Origin: Phytophthora colocasiae
Taxonomy: Eukaryota > Oomycota > Peronosporomycetes > Peronosporales > Peronosporaceae
Assembly: GCA_018806915.1 (NCBI GenBank)
Contig: JAGKQI010000052.1
Coordinates: 1,860,001 to 1,924,000, forward strand
Direction of reading: 5' to 3'
DNA: 64,000 nt
Part shown: positions 21,709-31,868 of the stretch, in pieces
Layout of the letters: each line of letters starts with the position of its first letter
Position numbering within the stretch: position 1 is the stretch's first letter
Notes under the pieces: model-generated
What the model saw: only the letters and a program-made list of their open reading frames with translations
Told to the model about the DNA's origin: nothing
The model's database searches: none
Program-made: the position numbers and the translations under genes

Positions 21709-23274
21709 ATGAGCTGGATTGAAGCTGGACGACTCTTTGCGCTGCTCCGACTGGCGCTGCATGTGACTGCTGCGCTGCTGCTGACGTCCCGCAGCTCCCA
21801 ATTAAGTGCTGCACTGCATCCATTCCAGCGTGCGGTGGCCAACGACTGGGTGCGTCTTCTCTTCTACGTGGACGTGGTGAAGCAGATCCCGCCGGACGAT
21901 TCGACTGTCGAGACGCTCCCCCACTTCCTCCTGGAGACGGAGGAGGAAATCGCAGCCAACATCGACGACGAGTTCTTCGCTGGGGGCTTCGCAGCTCGAG
22001 CTTCTGCTCTGCCGGTCGGCGCGCTGTTCACAATTGAAGAGACTCGGCAACATTTGCATGGGGCTGTTCGCAACTATTTCCAATTGTCAGAAGTGGCTCT
22101 GGACGCGTACTTGGTCTATAATAACGATACGCAACTTCTTCTTCCCCCTCCACTACTTACAATGCGTACAGACATGGGTGAGGACCCTGTGGACGCATTT
22201 TATAACATCACCAATGCATCAACTAGTGAACAGTGGCCACCTGCTCTACGATTAGGGAAAGAAGCAGCGAGACAACAGGAAACAAGAAAGTTTTTCGATG
22301 AATTGGACGCTATGGAGCTGAAGTTTGTGGTGGGTATGAAAAGAAAAGACAAACGAGAAAAACTGCAGGAGAAACTCTATGAGTGGACAGTGGTCATTCG
22401 CTACGACCTTCTGAATCAAGGCCACTTGGAGGTGACGATGAACTATGATTTGGTGCATGTGCCGCTGCTAGAGAATGGGAAGAGAGGAGACGAAGGGGAG
22501 GACATGCCACCAGTATTATTGGACACGAGTGTCAAGCTCAATTGGATCACGTTGGTGGTGATTTGCTTGTACCAGGTAGTAGAGTTCTCGCTTAAGTGGA
22601 CTCATGTGAAGGCAGTAAGTGATCAGCATTCAGATGGAAGTGAAAAGAACCGAATCGCAGTTGCACTGAAGAGAGAAGCTGCCAAAGACTTCTGGTTCTG
22701 GTTTGCGCTTGTCGTTAATTTCGTGACTGTGGTGTGCTTGCTGGCTACGTGGCGACACGCATACCGACTCTCGTTGAACGACACGCTATGCTTTACGTTC
22801 GCCTCTTGTTGTGCATTGCAGTGGGGTAGTTTGGTGCGATACCTTCAGGTGAATACGCGCTTCCACATTCTCGGACTCACTCTTCAACGGGGTTTACCTC
22901 GGATAATGCAGTTCCTCGTTGGTGTTTTCCCTATCTTTGTAGGCTTCGTGCTGTTTGGGACTGTCATGTTCGGTGCGAAAGTGCCTAGATTCCAAAGTGC
23001 GAGCTCTACAGCCACCACACTGTTTTCCGTTGCGAACGGTGATGAGATTCATGACACTTTCAATGATGTCTCGTATACCCCGTGGATTGGGCAGATTTAC
23101 GTGTACAGCTACATGATCCTGTTCAGCTACGTGGTCCTGATGGTGTGCATTGGTATTATCGAGGATGCTTTCTTCTCTGCTGTGTTCCCCGCCTCGTGGC
23201 CAACACTTGACGAAACGCAACACGAAGGGCAGAGTCACCAGACTAACTCCGCACAGCCTGGGAGACGACCATGA
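21709..23274 (+). CDS. Mucolipin (TRPML)-like cation channel
   Basis: 521 residues. Hydrophobic segments: TM1 about 8-28, then a long non-membrane loop (29-275) as in mucolipins and polycystins; TM2 277-296, TM3 327-348, TM4 360-380, TM5 399-422, TM6 463-490. Between TM5 and TM6, TLFSVANGDEIHDTF aligns in pattern with the mucolipin pore (FSLINGDDMF-type), with NGDE at 443-446 as the putative selectivity filter. Mucolipins are endolysosomal Ca2+/Fe2+/Na+ release channels; the role here is inferred. The protein is a little shorter than animal TRPML (about 580). It sits between two protease genes on the same strand, with no sign of co-regulation. Confidence 0.8.
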   Translation: MSWIEAGRLFALLRLALHVTAALLLTSRSSQLSAALHPFQRAVANDWVRLLFYVDVVKQIPPDDSTVETLPHFLLETEEEIAANIDDEFFAGGFAARASALPVGALFTIEETRQHLHGAVRNYFQLSEVALDAYLVYNNDTQLLLPPPLLTMRTDMGEDPVDAFYNITNASTSEQWPPALRLGKEAARQQETRKFFDELDAMELKFVVGMKRKDKREKLQEKLYEWTVVIRYDLLNQGHLEVTMNYDLVHVPLLENGKRGDEGEDMPPVLLDTSVKLNWITLVVICLYQVVEFSLKWTHVKAVSDQHSDGSEKNRIAVALKREAAKDFWFWFALVVNFVTVVCLLATWRHAYRLSLNDTLCFTFASCCALQWGSLVRYLQVNTRFHILGLTLQRGLPRIMQFLVGVFPIFVGFVLFGTVMFGAKVPRFQSASSTATTLFSVANGDEIHDTFNDVSYTPWIGQIYVYSYMILFSYVVLMVCIGIIEDAFFSAVFPASWPTLDETQHEGQSHQTNSAQPGRRP

Positions 23275-23421
23275 CCAAAATGATCAGATGGGATAACGTT
23301 TCGCCGTATTGCCGATTCTTGCTTTGAGCTTTGCAACCCGAAAAAAATAATGACACGTGCATTGCCATCAACCTGGCAGTTTTGATTTGTCCAGTAGCTG
23401 CACACCACCTGTCCATTCACG

Positions 23422-24213
23422 ATGAATTTACTCAGTGTCTCCACTGTGCTAGCTTCGGTCAGCTCCCTCTCCAATGCTTACTACCACGATGCCCAACGAA
23501 TGCTTATCCTCGGCGGAGAGACTGTCCCCAGCGGCACGAAGACGTATATGACCAGTCTACGCCTCACAGAAGACGGCAACACTTACTGTGGTGGAGCTCT
23601 AATCAGTCCAACCCACGTGCTGACCGCTTCCCATTGCAGTGTGTATCACTGTCGTTGGGTCTCCATCGGGAGCCACTACCGAAATGGAACTGAAGATGGC
23701 GAACGCATCAAGATTGTGTCGATGATGAGCCATCCCAACTACTCCGAGAACGTGGAATACTCGAATGACTTCATGGTTGTTGAGCTCGAGAGACCCAGTG
23801 CATTCGAACCTGTGAAACTTGCTGCAGCTGACGACTCGGACTTCAAACCTGGTAGAATGACGACTACCATGGGCTGGGGAACGTCTGCTGAAGAGAATGG
23901 GACTGCTCCCTATGAACTACAGCGTGTGGACGTCCCATTCGCGAGTGATGAGGCCTGTGCAGCCTATGCCACCGTCGATTCGAGTATGGTTTGTGCTGGT
24001 GGTGTTGCCAAAAAGGATGCCTGCACGGGCGATTCTGGTGGTCCACTCATCGTCGAGAACGAGAAAGGTGGAGATGTTCTGACAGGGATCATTAGCTGGT
24101 CGAAGGATGACACTTGTGGACGTGAAGGCTACTACGGTGTCTACTCTCGTGTGTCAAGTGTTCGAGCGTGGATCGAAACGATCACGCGTGGGAAAGGGAC
24201 GTGTCTGCCGTAA
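23422..24213 (+). CDS. Secreted trypsin-like serine protease (complete triad)
   Basis: 263 residues with an N-terminal signal peptide (about 1-19). LTASHC has His71, SNDFMVVEL has Asp116 and GDSGGP has Ser205, so all three catalytic residues are present. It has paired cysteines as in trypsins. It is close to the 20563 protease over its whole length, so the two are duplicates flanking the channel gene. The upstream TCCATTCACG is a weak initiator candidate. It ends 71 bp from the convergent GIP-like pseudogene. It may be a digestive/virulence-associated protease or a GIP relative; activity is not shown. Confidence 0.85.
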   Translation: MNLLSVSTVLASVSSLSNAYYHDAQRMLILGGETVPSGTKTYMTSLRLTEDGNTYCGGALISPTHVLTASHCSVYHCRWVSIGSHYRNGTEDGERIKIVSMMSHPNYSENVEYSNDFMVVELERPSAFEPVKLAAADDSDFKPGRMTTTMGWGTSAEENGTAPYELQRVDVPFASDEACAAYATVDSSMVCAGGVAKKDACTGDSGGPLIVENEKGGDVLTGIISWSKDDTCGREGYYGVYSRVSSVRAWIETITRGKGTCLP

Positions 24214-24284
24214 TTGGGGGATAATTTACTCACCCAGTCACGGAATAAGACTTCCTACTTTTGCCTCACAAATGAGTGATAACA

Positions 24285-24975
24285 TTATCCTACCACTAAT
24301 GATCGTTCAATCCAGTCACGACTAGCAGAAATATGCGAGTAGTAGCTGGGGTAACCAAGTTCGTCGCAGGCATCACCGTGACTGACCAAACCGACAAGGA
24401 CATCATCTTCCGGGTATGACTGGACCACCAGAGTCACCCAAACATGCAGGCTCATTACCGATAGGGCGTGAGCACATTTTGGTATCATCCACTGAAGTTA
24501 CTTGGGAGCATTCCTCGTTGCTCATCAACTGCGTATCAGCTCGCTGTAGATCTTGGGCATCCTGACCTTCGCCTGCAGTGTTATACCAGCCCAGTTGAAC
24601 GATGTAGTTGGAGGACCACGAAGTCGTAGGCGTATTTGGTGAAATGTTTGGGTGGCTCATAATGGCTACAACCTTAATCTGCTCACCGTCCTTGGTACCG
24701 GTGGCGTGAATGTCGGCACTGATACAGCCTCCGCCAGTCAGAACGTGACTTAGACTGATGAGGACAGCGGCGCAGAAGTTGTGTGTGGCGTTTACACGAA
24801 GAGTGGTGGCGTACGTCTTGGTGCTTTTGGGAACGAATCTGTTGGCAGTGATCAACGAGGTGAGGTTGGTCGACATAAGGTTCCCCGCCGAAACGTTGTA
24901 ATTGTTCGAGCCGTCTTGAGCCTCAATGTGCAAAGAGACCAACGCAAGAAAACTGCTACGATAAGGACGCGCTGG
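24285..24975 (-). pseudogene. GIP-like trypsin-fold pseudogene
   Basis: Minus-strand segments match the split GIP-like gene in order: a signal-peptide remnant without ATG (SSFLALVSLHIEAQDGSNN), KSTKTYATTLRVNATHNF, LTGGGC at the former His position, IKVVAIMSHPNIS, then LGWYNTAGEGQDAQDLQRAD, SNEEC and GDSGGP. Compared with the split gene, a stretch around the catalytic Asp is deleted (near 24610-24650). The frame shifts at about 24410-24420 before the last segment (DDVLVGLVSHGDACDELGYPSYYS), which ends at 24285. It was a His-less, GIP-type protein before decay. Confidence 0.8.
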
Positions 24976-25439
24976 AAAGTTGTACTAGACATTTTTGGTG
25001 CGCTGAGCTGCAGACACGAAAAATACCAAATGAGCAGAACGCTTTATCGACCGGCAATCTTGAGAGATCAAACCTGGATGCCGTATTCATCTCGATCCGC
25101 GTAAATATCCTCTATCTGTTGTTCATCAAGAAACGCATTACCGGTATACAGAATTGTGCGATTTGCTCGATGAGAAAAGATCACGTGCTCCGTATCGTGT
25201 ATTGGCTCCTCGTCCTGTCTGGACAACTCGGCTTATCGTCCTCATGTACATGTATGAACTGATGTTGCACTAGTAGTTGCCATACCGTAAAATCTCCGAC
25301 CTCCGACCGGCTCCGACGGTAACAGAAAAAAGGTAGATTAAAATAAATTATTTTTATTTTGATATATTGTGGGCCACACTATATTTTGATTCCATTTGTT
25401 GCGGGTGAGTGCGGCGGCCGCGCCGTGAAAGGGTGGTGG

Positions 25440-25700
25440 CGGAGCGTTAGACCAGCAGGGGAGCAGACAGCGACCAGAGCTGCTGGAGGACAAGGAGCGG
25501 GGGGAGGAGGCTGTAGGGCAAGGAGCGAAAGGCGGGGGCTGGCTAGCAGACAAGGCCAGGTGCAGAGGGCAAGGGCGGGAGTGAAAGGAGCGGGGGGCAA
25601 GCAGCAAGGGGCAAGGTGCGGAGAGAAAGGAGCGGCGACAGGACGGATGAACGGCGCGAGGTTGGAGGTGGTGGTGACTCGCGGGCGAGCAGGCGGAGCT
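25440..25700. other. Purine-rich, G-run-rich block
   Basis: The plus strand is mostly A/G, with many runs of three to seven G. The several open frames across it are composition artefacts and no protein is supported. Confidence 0.6.
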
Positions 25701-25805
25701 CGGCGCCCATGATGGCTTACCCGGCAGGGCGGCCGGCAGGCTGCCCGTTGGGTGAGCACTTTGGCTTGCGCCCCCAGCCTCCTCTCGCGATAGAAGCTAG
25801 GCTGC

Positions 25806-25843
25806 GGCGTCGTAGAGACAGCTGCGGCTGTCTCTACGACGCC
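25806..25843. repeat. Perfect 17-bp stem hairpin
   Basis: Arms 25806-25822 and 25827-25843 with loop TGCG, inside the GC-rich block. Confidence 0.9.
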
Positions 25844-26511
25844 AAGAACTCGTTATCTACCCGGTAGGGCGTGTGGCGGCATGCCCCACGCCCTGCACAA
25901 GCGGGTAGCTGCTGTATAATTTATATATATGTGAAGTATATTAATTTAAGTAGTATCTAAAAAGCTGTACTACGTAATTCGTTCCTGTTTCGTTATTGCT
26001 TTCCTACCAGCATGCTTCGGCCATGGCTGGACGTAATGATAACTCTACGAGCATGTACGCAGCAGGACAGAAGACTGCATGTGTACTGTACCGTCATGAA
26101 GGTACAGGTCGAAAAAGGTCGGAGAAACGACAATATGCTTGTGATATGTAAATATCTTGAAATTTGTAAAAGCATATACATATTTTTCGTGCAGCTCCGA
26201 CCAGATATGTCGGAGCTGCTTACATTGCCGACCCACTTAGCCCTATCGATATCTATTGGTCAAAATGCATAATTGATCGTTCTATGATTGGCTAAAACAA
26301 TTTTAAATGATGTGATTGGTTGTTGATGGACATACACAATTTAAGTAAGGTCGGAGATTAAATGATATTCATCCATAGTTTTTTTTACACTAATTGCGCA
26401 CTTCCTGTATCTATACTCTCTGATAGGACAAAGCGTAAATAAAATCATATGATTGGATAAAACGACTTATCACTTGCTGGCTCTATGTAGATTATCCTGC
26501 TAGGGGACATA

Positions 26512-28119
26512 ATGGCGGACTCCTCCGCAGACCGCAGCGATGGCATCCGCGGACGCAACAAGAAGGCGGACGCTTCCTCTGACATGGAGAACGGCGGTAT
26601 CAGTAGCCCCAGTGCAGCCAGCACCTTGGACAGCTCCGCAGACGACGATAACTTGGTGTCCTCCGCCCCCGAAAAGGACAAAAAGTCGTCGCCAGCTCTC
26701 TCCAACGTTCAGGCTGTAATCCACTGGTGGAAATCGATGCGGCTACAATTCGGTGATGCCCTATTACTCCAGATCTTCTTCGTCTACTTTACACAGGGCA
26801 TCCGGAGTACACTCTGCTCGCTGGGAACGAGTTACTATCTGAACGAGACGCTGGCGTTGCCCCCTGCGCAATCCGAGTCGCTACGAGCTACTGCTGCTAT
26901 CCCATGGATCATTAAGCCATTGTATGGAATACTGTCGGACAGTGTCCCTATCTGGGGCACGCGCCGCAAGTCCTACTTGCTCATTTTCAGCGCCATCTCG
27001 GCCGCTGCCTACTTTGCACTCTCGACACCTGGTCTCATCACGACCTACGAGAGCGCGTTAGTGGCTCTTGTAGTCGCCAGTCTGGGTATCGCGTTCTGTG
27101 ATGTGGTTATTGATGGAAAAGTCGTAGAAGCGGCACGCAGTGAGCGTGAAGACATGGCTGGTAATCTGCAGACGCTGTCGTGGATCTCGCTTTCTGTTGG
27201 CTCTGTACTTGGCTCGATGGTGTCGGGGTACGCACTGAACACATTCGGACCGCTCGGTGTGTTCTTTCTATCAGCCGTAGGTCCGCTGTGCGTGGTGTTC
27301 ATCTCCATCAAGATCTCGGAGGAAACGTACATACCACCAGGAGATTTGAGCTTCTTCCGAACCGTTCAGGACCAGTGTCGAGCTCTCGCGACTGTGGTGG
27401 TGGACCCAATCTGCTGGCGTCCCATGCTTTGGATCTTCTTGTCGAACGCGCTCCCACCCAGTGTAGGCGAAGCCATGTTCAGCTTCAAGACCGCTGAGTT
27501 GGGCTTCTCGAAGTCCTTCCTGGGCTTCATCTCCACGGTGGGCAGCTTCACACTGCTGGGCACCACTGCACTGTACAACGCTTACTTCCGTGACATGCCG
27601 TTCCGCCGCATGTTCTTCCGCATCCAGCTTGCCTCCGCCTGTGTTTCGTTTGCCGAGTTTGTGCTGGTCTCGCGTCTGAATGTCACGCTCGGTATTGGGG
27701 ACCGGTTCTTCATCTTTGGTGACGAGATCCTCTCGGACGTGGTAGCTCGCCTCAAACACATGCCGTCGCTTGTGCTCTGCGCCAAGATCTGCCCGCCAGG
27801 TATCGAAGGTACCATGTTCGCGCTGCTCATGTCCATCTACAACTTCTCGTGGTCTGTTGCCTCGTATGGCGGTTCGTGGCTGTGCAACTATCTGGAAATC
27901 TCCAAAACCAACTTCGCAGGCCTCGCTGCTGCCGTGACGATCCGCAGCGTGGCCAAGGTCGTGCCGCTCTTCCTACTCTTCATGGTTCCGGCGACCACCA
28001 GCATCAGCAGCTCGTCGCTGGCCTCCACCACCAAGATGAAAACTACAAAGTCCAGGAAACAGAGCGAAAGCGAGAGTGACAGCGATAGTGTTGCCATCGA
28101 CCTCAAGGTACAAGCGTAA
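26512..28119 (+). CDS. Folate-biopterin transporter (FBT/BT1) family membrane protein
   Basis: 535 residues. A charged, Ser-rich N-terminus (1-70) is followed by about 12 hydrophobic segments. Family-type signatures include IPWIIKPLYGILSDSVPIWGTRRKSYL (in the cytosolic loop after an early helix) and the conserved region FCDVVIDGKVVEAAR. The C-terminus is a Ser/Glu/Asp repeat tract. FBT/BT1 proteins are major-facilitator-type carriers for folates and pterins; the family is expanded in oomycetes. The substrate here is not known. Starts at ATG 26512, about 150 bp past the right end of the TIR element. No intron is needed. Confidence 0.88.
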   Translation: MADSSADRSDGIRGRNKKADASSDMENGGISSPSAASTLDSSADDDNLVSSAPEKDKKSSPALSNVQAVIHWWKSMRLQFGDALLLQIFFVYFTQGIRSTLCSLGTSYYLNETLALPPAQSESLRATAAIPWIIKPLYGILSDSVPIWGTRRKSYLLIFSAISAAAYFALSTPGLITTYESALVALVVASLGIAFCDVVIDGKVVEAARSEREDMAGNLQTLSWISLSVGSVLGSMVSGYALNTFGPLGVFFLSAVGPLCVVFISIKISEETYIPPGDLSFFRTVQDQCRALATVVVDPICWRPMLWIFLSNALPPSVGEAMFSFKTAELGFSKSFLGFISTVGSFTLLGTTALYNAYFRDMPFRRMFFRIQLASACVSFAEFVLVSRLNVTLGIGDRFFIFGDEILSDVVARLKHMPSLVLCAKICPPGIEGTMFALLMSIYNFSWSVASYGGSWLCNYLEISKTNFAGLAAAVTIRSVAKVVPLFLLFMVPATTSISSSSLASTTKMKTTKSRKQSESESDSDSVAIDLKVQA

Positions 28120-28554
28120 TGCAATACATGTATGTAGGTTTCTGTGTCGAAGATTCATTCGTCCATGCAATGCATAAACTTTGTGAGATGATCTGTGGTG
28201 GTGTACGAATGCTTTGCTGCTTGCAAACTAGCGGAACTGGTGACGCACTTATGCTGGCCCAGCATTGCTGGGTGCTAATCAAGCCGTTGCAATGTCACAG
28301 CGTGTGGGTAAATTCCAGTCATCAGACTAGTTCTCAAAGGTTTATCAATTAATTTAACAGGAGAACTTAAGCTAAAAGAACTTTTTCCAGCTCTACATAT
28401 AAGTTATCCAAGTAATTAAGTTTGATGTTGTAGATCAGGTGATGCAAAAGTATCCTGACCTCCAGAAGTGTACTTGCACTGCTAAGTAGACGACACCCTC
28501 GCCTGTCATTCCTTAATCTCCCCCCTCGAGTGCAAGCCTCTCCAATTTTCCACC
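28120..28554. other. Intergenic region, FBT to annexin
   Basis: 435 bp, AT-rich, with no supported gene. It carries the annexin initiator near its right end. Confidence 0.6.
28506..28520 (+). promoter_or_regulatory. Oomycete initiator-like motif of the annexin gene
   Basis: TCATTCCTTAATCTC, about 35-49 bp upstream of the ATG, fits the oomycete initiator consensus well. The start itself is in CACCATG context. Confidence 0.6.
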
Positions 28555-29544
28555 ATGTTGAACCTCTATCCGCCTGCAAACCACGCCGTGCACAATGGTG
28601 CGTCCCTCAACTTCTCTCCAGAGATCGACCAGGCCTGTCAGGCCATCCACGATGCCTGCAAGGGCCTGGGCACAGATGAAGACGGTCTCATCGCTGCTCT
28701 AGGCACCAAGTCAGCGGATAAGCGCTACCTCATTTCTGTGCGGTACCAAGAACTCTTCGGCAAGGACCTGAAGAAAGTGCTGAAGTCCGAGACGTCCGGG
28801 GATTTTGGCTACTTGCTGCAGCTCATTGCCCGCCCGCTGCCTGAGGCTGAGGCTGCCATCCTCCGTAAGGCTACCAAGGGTTTCGGCACCAAAGAGAAGC
28901 TCATCTACCCCGTTGTCATGGGCCGCACCAACGTAGAGATAGGTATACTCAAGAAGACGTTCTTCGACAAGTACGGCAAGGACCTGGGCTCTGTCATGGA
29001 CAATGAACTCAGTGGAGACCTTAGCAAGGCTGTGCTAGCCTCTCTGCAGGCACCTTTGGAGGAGTTCAACCCAGAGTTCCACACCGCAGAGAAGGCGGAA
29101 GAAGATGCTGAAGTTCTTTACAAGGCCGGTGAGGGTCGCATGGGCACGAAGGAGCATGAGTTCATCAACCTCTTGGTGACTAGTCCGCCTCAACACCTGC
29201 GGGCTGTTAACGCTGCTTACGAGAAGAAGTACAATCATGGCATCGCGCATGCAGTGAAAAAGGAGTTCGGTGGTGATGCGGAGGACGCGCTGCTGTTCCT
29301 GGTTCGCATGGTGTTGGAGCCGCTCGTACTGCTTTCGGAGCTGTTCGAGGGCACGATGAAGGGCTTCGGTACGGACGAGAAGGCGCTCAGCGCGGCGCTC
29401 GTGCGCTACCACCTGGTGCTGCGTGACATCCGACCTGTTTACAAAAAGACGTATGGCAAGGACCTGCGTGATCGCATCCAAGGCGAGGTCAGCGGAGACT
29501 ACGGCAAACTTGTGCTTGCTGTCTATGACTCGCCGGCACAGTAA
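28555..29544 (+). CDS. Annexin
   Basis: 329 residues. Four annexin repeats can be followed: residues about 22-85, 95-160, 180-245 and 255-325. Loop-type GLGTDED, GFGTKEK, GRMGTKEHE and GFGTDEKAL mark the Ca2+-binding turns, with repeats 1 and 4 the most canonical. Repeat ends read LKSETSGDFGYLL and IQGEVSGDYGKLV, typical of annexin helix E/A junctions. Annexins bind acidic phospholipids in a Ca2+-dependent way. In oomycetes they are abundant and have been associated with membrane and cell wall/callose synthesis (general knowledge). No signal peptide and no intron. Confidence 0.92.
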   Translation: MLNLYPPANHAVHNGASLNFSPEIDQACQAIHDACKGLGTDEDGLIAALGTKSADKRYLISVRYQELFGKDLKKVLKSETSGDFGYLLQLIARPLPEAEAAILRKATKGFGTKEKLIYPVVMGRTNVEIGILKKTFFDKYGKDLGSVMDNELSGDLSKAVLASLQAPLEEFNPEFHTAEKAEEDAEVLYKAGEGRMGTKEHEFINLLVTSPPQHLRAVNAAYEKKYNHGIAHAVKKEFGGDAEDALLFLVRMVLEPLVLLSELFEGTMKGFGTDEKALSAALVRYHLVLRDIRPVYKKTYGKDLRDRIQGEVSGDYGKLVLAVYDSPAQ

Positions 29545-29753
29545 GTAACACATGTAATGAAGGTCACCTTAAGACGAGCAAAAAATTGCATTAAAATGCA
29601 AGTTCTAGTTTCTACAGTTGATCAAAAGTGTGGTCAACTGTTATGGCTCCCAAATGGAAAATGTAGAAGTGATAATGTATTGAGCATTTCCTTAGCTCCT
29701 GCACTAGCTGCTCTTCTTTGATATGCATGTCCTGGAGGCTTTATGGACGGTTA
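29545..29753. other. Annexin 3' flank with LTR-like fragment
   Basis: 29657-29727 resembles the start of the element B LTR (ATGTAGAAGTGATA ... TGTATTGAG ... CACTAGCTG), with small differences. It may be an old solo fragment of a related LTR. Confidence 0.4.
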
Positions 29754-30683
29754 GAGCATCTCCACCGGCAAGTCCTACGCAAAGTTCTAATGGGGTCTTC
29801 TATGTTCTGAAGCTTACAATAAAACTCCACATTGCTTCCGATTCTGCAGCGGCAAGTTTTATCGGTGTCATACACCGATCGACAGAATGCAGCGTCCATA
29901 TAAAAAGGGCGCCTGTGATATAAAATTGTGTGCACATTTTGTTATCAACCAATCAAATTGCCCGATGCAGCGTTCAATCGCTAAAATAAAACTCCACCAG
30001 CCACTCGATAAAACGGAGGTCTCCACCAGCCACTCGATAAAATGGAGGAAGCGGACGAGGAGTCCTCGCAGCCCCCACCACCCGCGACAGTATTGCAGGA
30101 AGCAAAGGAGGTTGCCACACACAGGCCTCCTTGACGAGGTGTACGCGCCAGCCAAACAACGCCGCATGCACTACACAATACAAGAAAAACGACGTGTCCT
30201 TTTAAGCTATAGAGGGGCTAAGCCAACGCAAAGCTACGCAAGAGCAACAGCTACTGCTACGACGGCGAAAGGAGAGCGCTTGGCTACGATAAAGCGTGCC
30301 ATTTCAGCCTGGGAATCCATTAAACCGTCACTAGTGCAATTTTTAGTGCAAAATACAGCTGCTCTCTATCTTTGATATTAATTCGCTCTCACATAACCAG
30401 TCTACACGCGCCGAACAGACTTTGCACCTGCGGGAAAGTGGTCGTTGCATTCTGTCGATCGGTGTATAGCCCAATCAGGACTGCTATTCCAGAAGATTCC
30501 CGAAAGACGAATGGACGGGCTACCATGGGCGAACAGCACCTCTCCTCAAGAACATCACTACTCGGCTGATGTCCGACTACTTTGGCGACACCCGACGTAC
30601 GACGAACGTAAGGAATGCTTGGTGCCATGCTTTATCGTGGATGAAATTGCTAACTTCGAAACTATATTTTTGTAGGCGAATTC
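29754..30683. mobile_element. DNA-transposon debris, PIF/Harbinger-like
   Basis: It begins GAGCATCTCCACCGG directly after TTA, like the ends of PIF/Harbinger elements. Near 30575-30650 two frames carry LMSDYFGD and then PTYDERKE ... CFIVDEIANF, which resembles the N-terminal part of Harbinger-type transposases, frame-broken. No right end is present because element F begins at 30684. Confidence 0.35.
29873..30464. mobile_element. 592-bp TIR element with TA target duplication
   Basis: Ends CACCGATCGACAGAATGCA on both strands (19 bp perfect), flanked by TA at 29871-29872 and 30465-30466, as for Tc1/mariner/pogo elements. The inside has a 30-bp direct repeat (CTCCACCAGCCACTCGATAAA, about 29993-30045) and an open frame with RRMHYTIQEKRRVLLSY, which may be a transposase helix-turn-helix remnant. 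Confidence 0.55.
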
Positions 30684-30999
30684 TGTGACGGGGGTCACAC
30701 AGCACTTCACACAGAGGAAGGCTTGGAGTATACAAACTCCTAGTGAACGGCAGTTCACTCGGTCCCCAAAGACTTGGGGAGACTAACTAAAGATTAGGTA
30801 GATTTAAGACTGAATATATTATAGATACTTGTTAGCTTGGCCTGCAATACAAACTAAAAGATATCTATAGTGTAACCTATATAGAAGGTGATAGGTGGCT
30901 GCGGAGCCACCTGCCACGTGTCACCATTATGTGTGACACACCAAATGTATCCACTTCGGAAGAGTGACTAAAGTCACTCTTCAATGTAACCCCGTTACA
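30684..30999 (-). repeat. 3' LTR of element F
   Basis: 316 bp and rich in short hairpins, e.g. TGTGAC/GTCACA, AGTGAAC/GTTCACT, GGTGGCT/AGCCACC, AGAGTGAC/GTCACTCT. Confidence 0.75.
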
Positions 31000-31472
31000 T
31001 CCTCCCCCACTTAGATTCGACTCTCGTCCAATCAGAGAAGAGAGAAAATCCCTTTCACATTTCTCTCTTCAATGCCGAAATCGATCGACCTGCCGCCAGC
31101 TCTAGTCGCTGCGGCTTCTGCTCTCACAGAGCACAGGGCGCACTGCCAACGCGTACCAGGCTTCCTTGGAAGCCCAGCAACATGTCTGCAAAGGGTGCAA
31201 ACCCAGACGCGCAAGCGTCTTCACGGAAGAAGGAAGGCTGCAAAGCCAACTTCCAAGCCAGCCAAGCCTCGCGGCAAGGCTTCGGCACTTCATGAGGCCA
31301 CCGATGTGGCCTCCAGGGCTTTTAGCTCGCCCAGCAGCACTGCTGCGACGGCTAGCCCTAGCCAAAGGCGCAGTAGGTCTCCGTCCCTACCGCCTGATAC
31401 TCGACCGAATCCTCGGTTCGAGTATAGGGACCATAGTCCCGGTTCCTGGAGTCCATCCGAACAGGAAGCGAC
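30684..31472 (-). mobile_element. Element F: 3' end of a C/E-like gypsy element, cut by D2
   Basis: The LTR at 30684-30999 starts TGTGACGGGGGTCACA and ends CCCCGTTACA, the same end as the C and E LTRs. It is followed by TCCTCCCCCACTTAG, the polypurine tract read on the minus strand. So the element lies on the minus strand with its body to the right. D2 interrupts it at 31473; the rest should lie beyond 64000. Only about 470 bp of its 3' internal region is seen. Confidence 0.75.
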
Positions 31473-31868
31473 TGTGGTGAAGCGCGAATAAGAAATCCGA
31501 GAAAAGGCAACGTCAGGCCCAGAGAGAGTCGGATCAAGCGACAGGGGCCTCTGGCGAAGCAAGATGTCAGTTGATGACCCCAGATTGCGCGAACGATGGC
31601 TGACGAATGGATCCAGATCGATGTTCGTCTCGATCTCGCCAGCGATGATGGATGGCGTCTTGGTCGAGTGAGACTAAGTGATTGGGGAACCCCGCCGTAC
31701 GGTCCCGCGTGGCGGCTCAGGGTCGAAGGAGAAAAAAAAGGCGCCTTGCCTGAGATCGCATGAGAAGGAGATCAAGGCAGCAGAGGATCGGGAACGGTGC
31801 GATCTATGGCTGGCCGGTGACAACATAACTGCGAGATGCTGCCGAGGGGACATGATGGCAGCGTTGGT
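31473..31868 (+). repeat. D2 5' LTR, first part
   Basis: Ends at the TTGGT duplication made by C. It matches the D LTR only in patches (TGTGGTGAAGCG, GAGTCGGA..AGCGACAGGGG), so it is a diverged subfamily. Confidence 0.7.

Larger units (their letters stand above)
25292..26358. mobile_element. Putative non-autonomous TIR element with GC-rich cargo
   Basis: The ends ATCTCCGACCT (25292-25302) and its reverse complement (26348-26358) are flanked by TAAA on both sides, which could be a TAA/TAAA duplication of PIF/Harbinger type. More copies of the CTCCGAC core occur inside both ends. No transposase is seen. The interior from about 25395 to 25915 is strikingly GC-rich between AT-rich arms. Confidence 0.45.

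Noticed and set aside
25359..25759. Frames of 117 and 126 codons on both strands of the GC-rich block
   Set aside because: Low-complexity Gly/Arg/Ala or Pro/Ala translations with no domain; explained by base composition.
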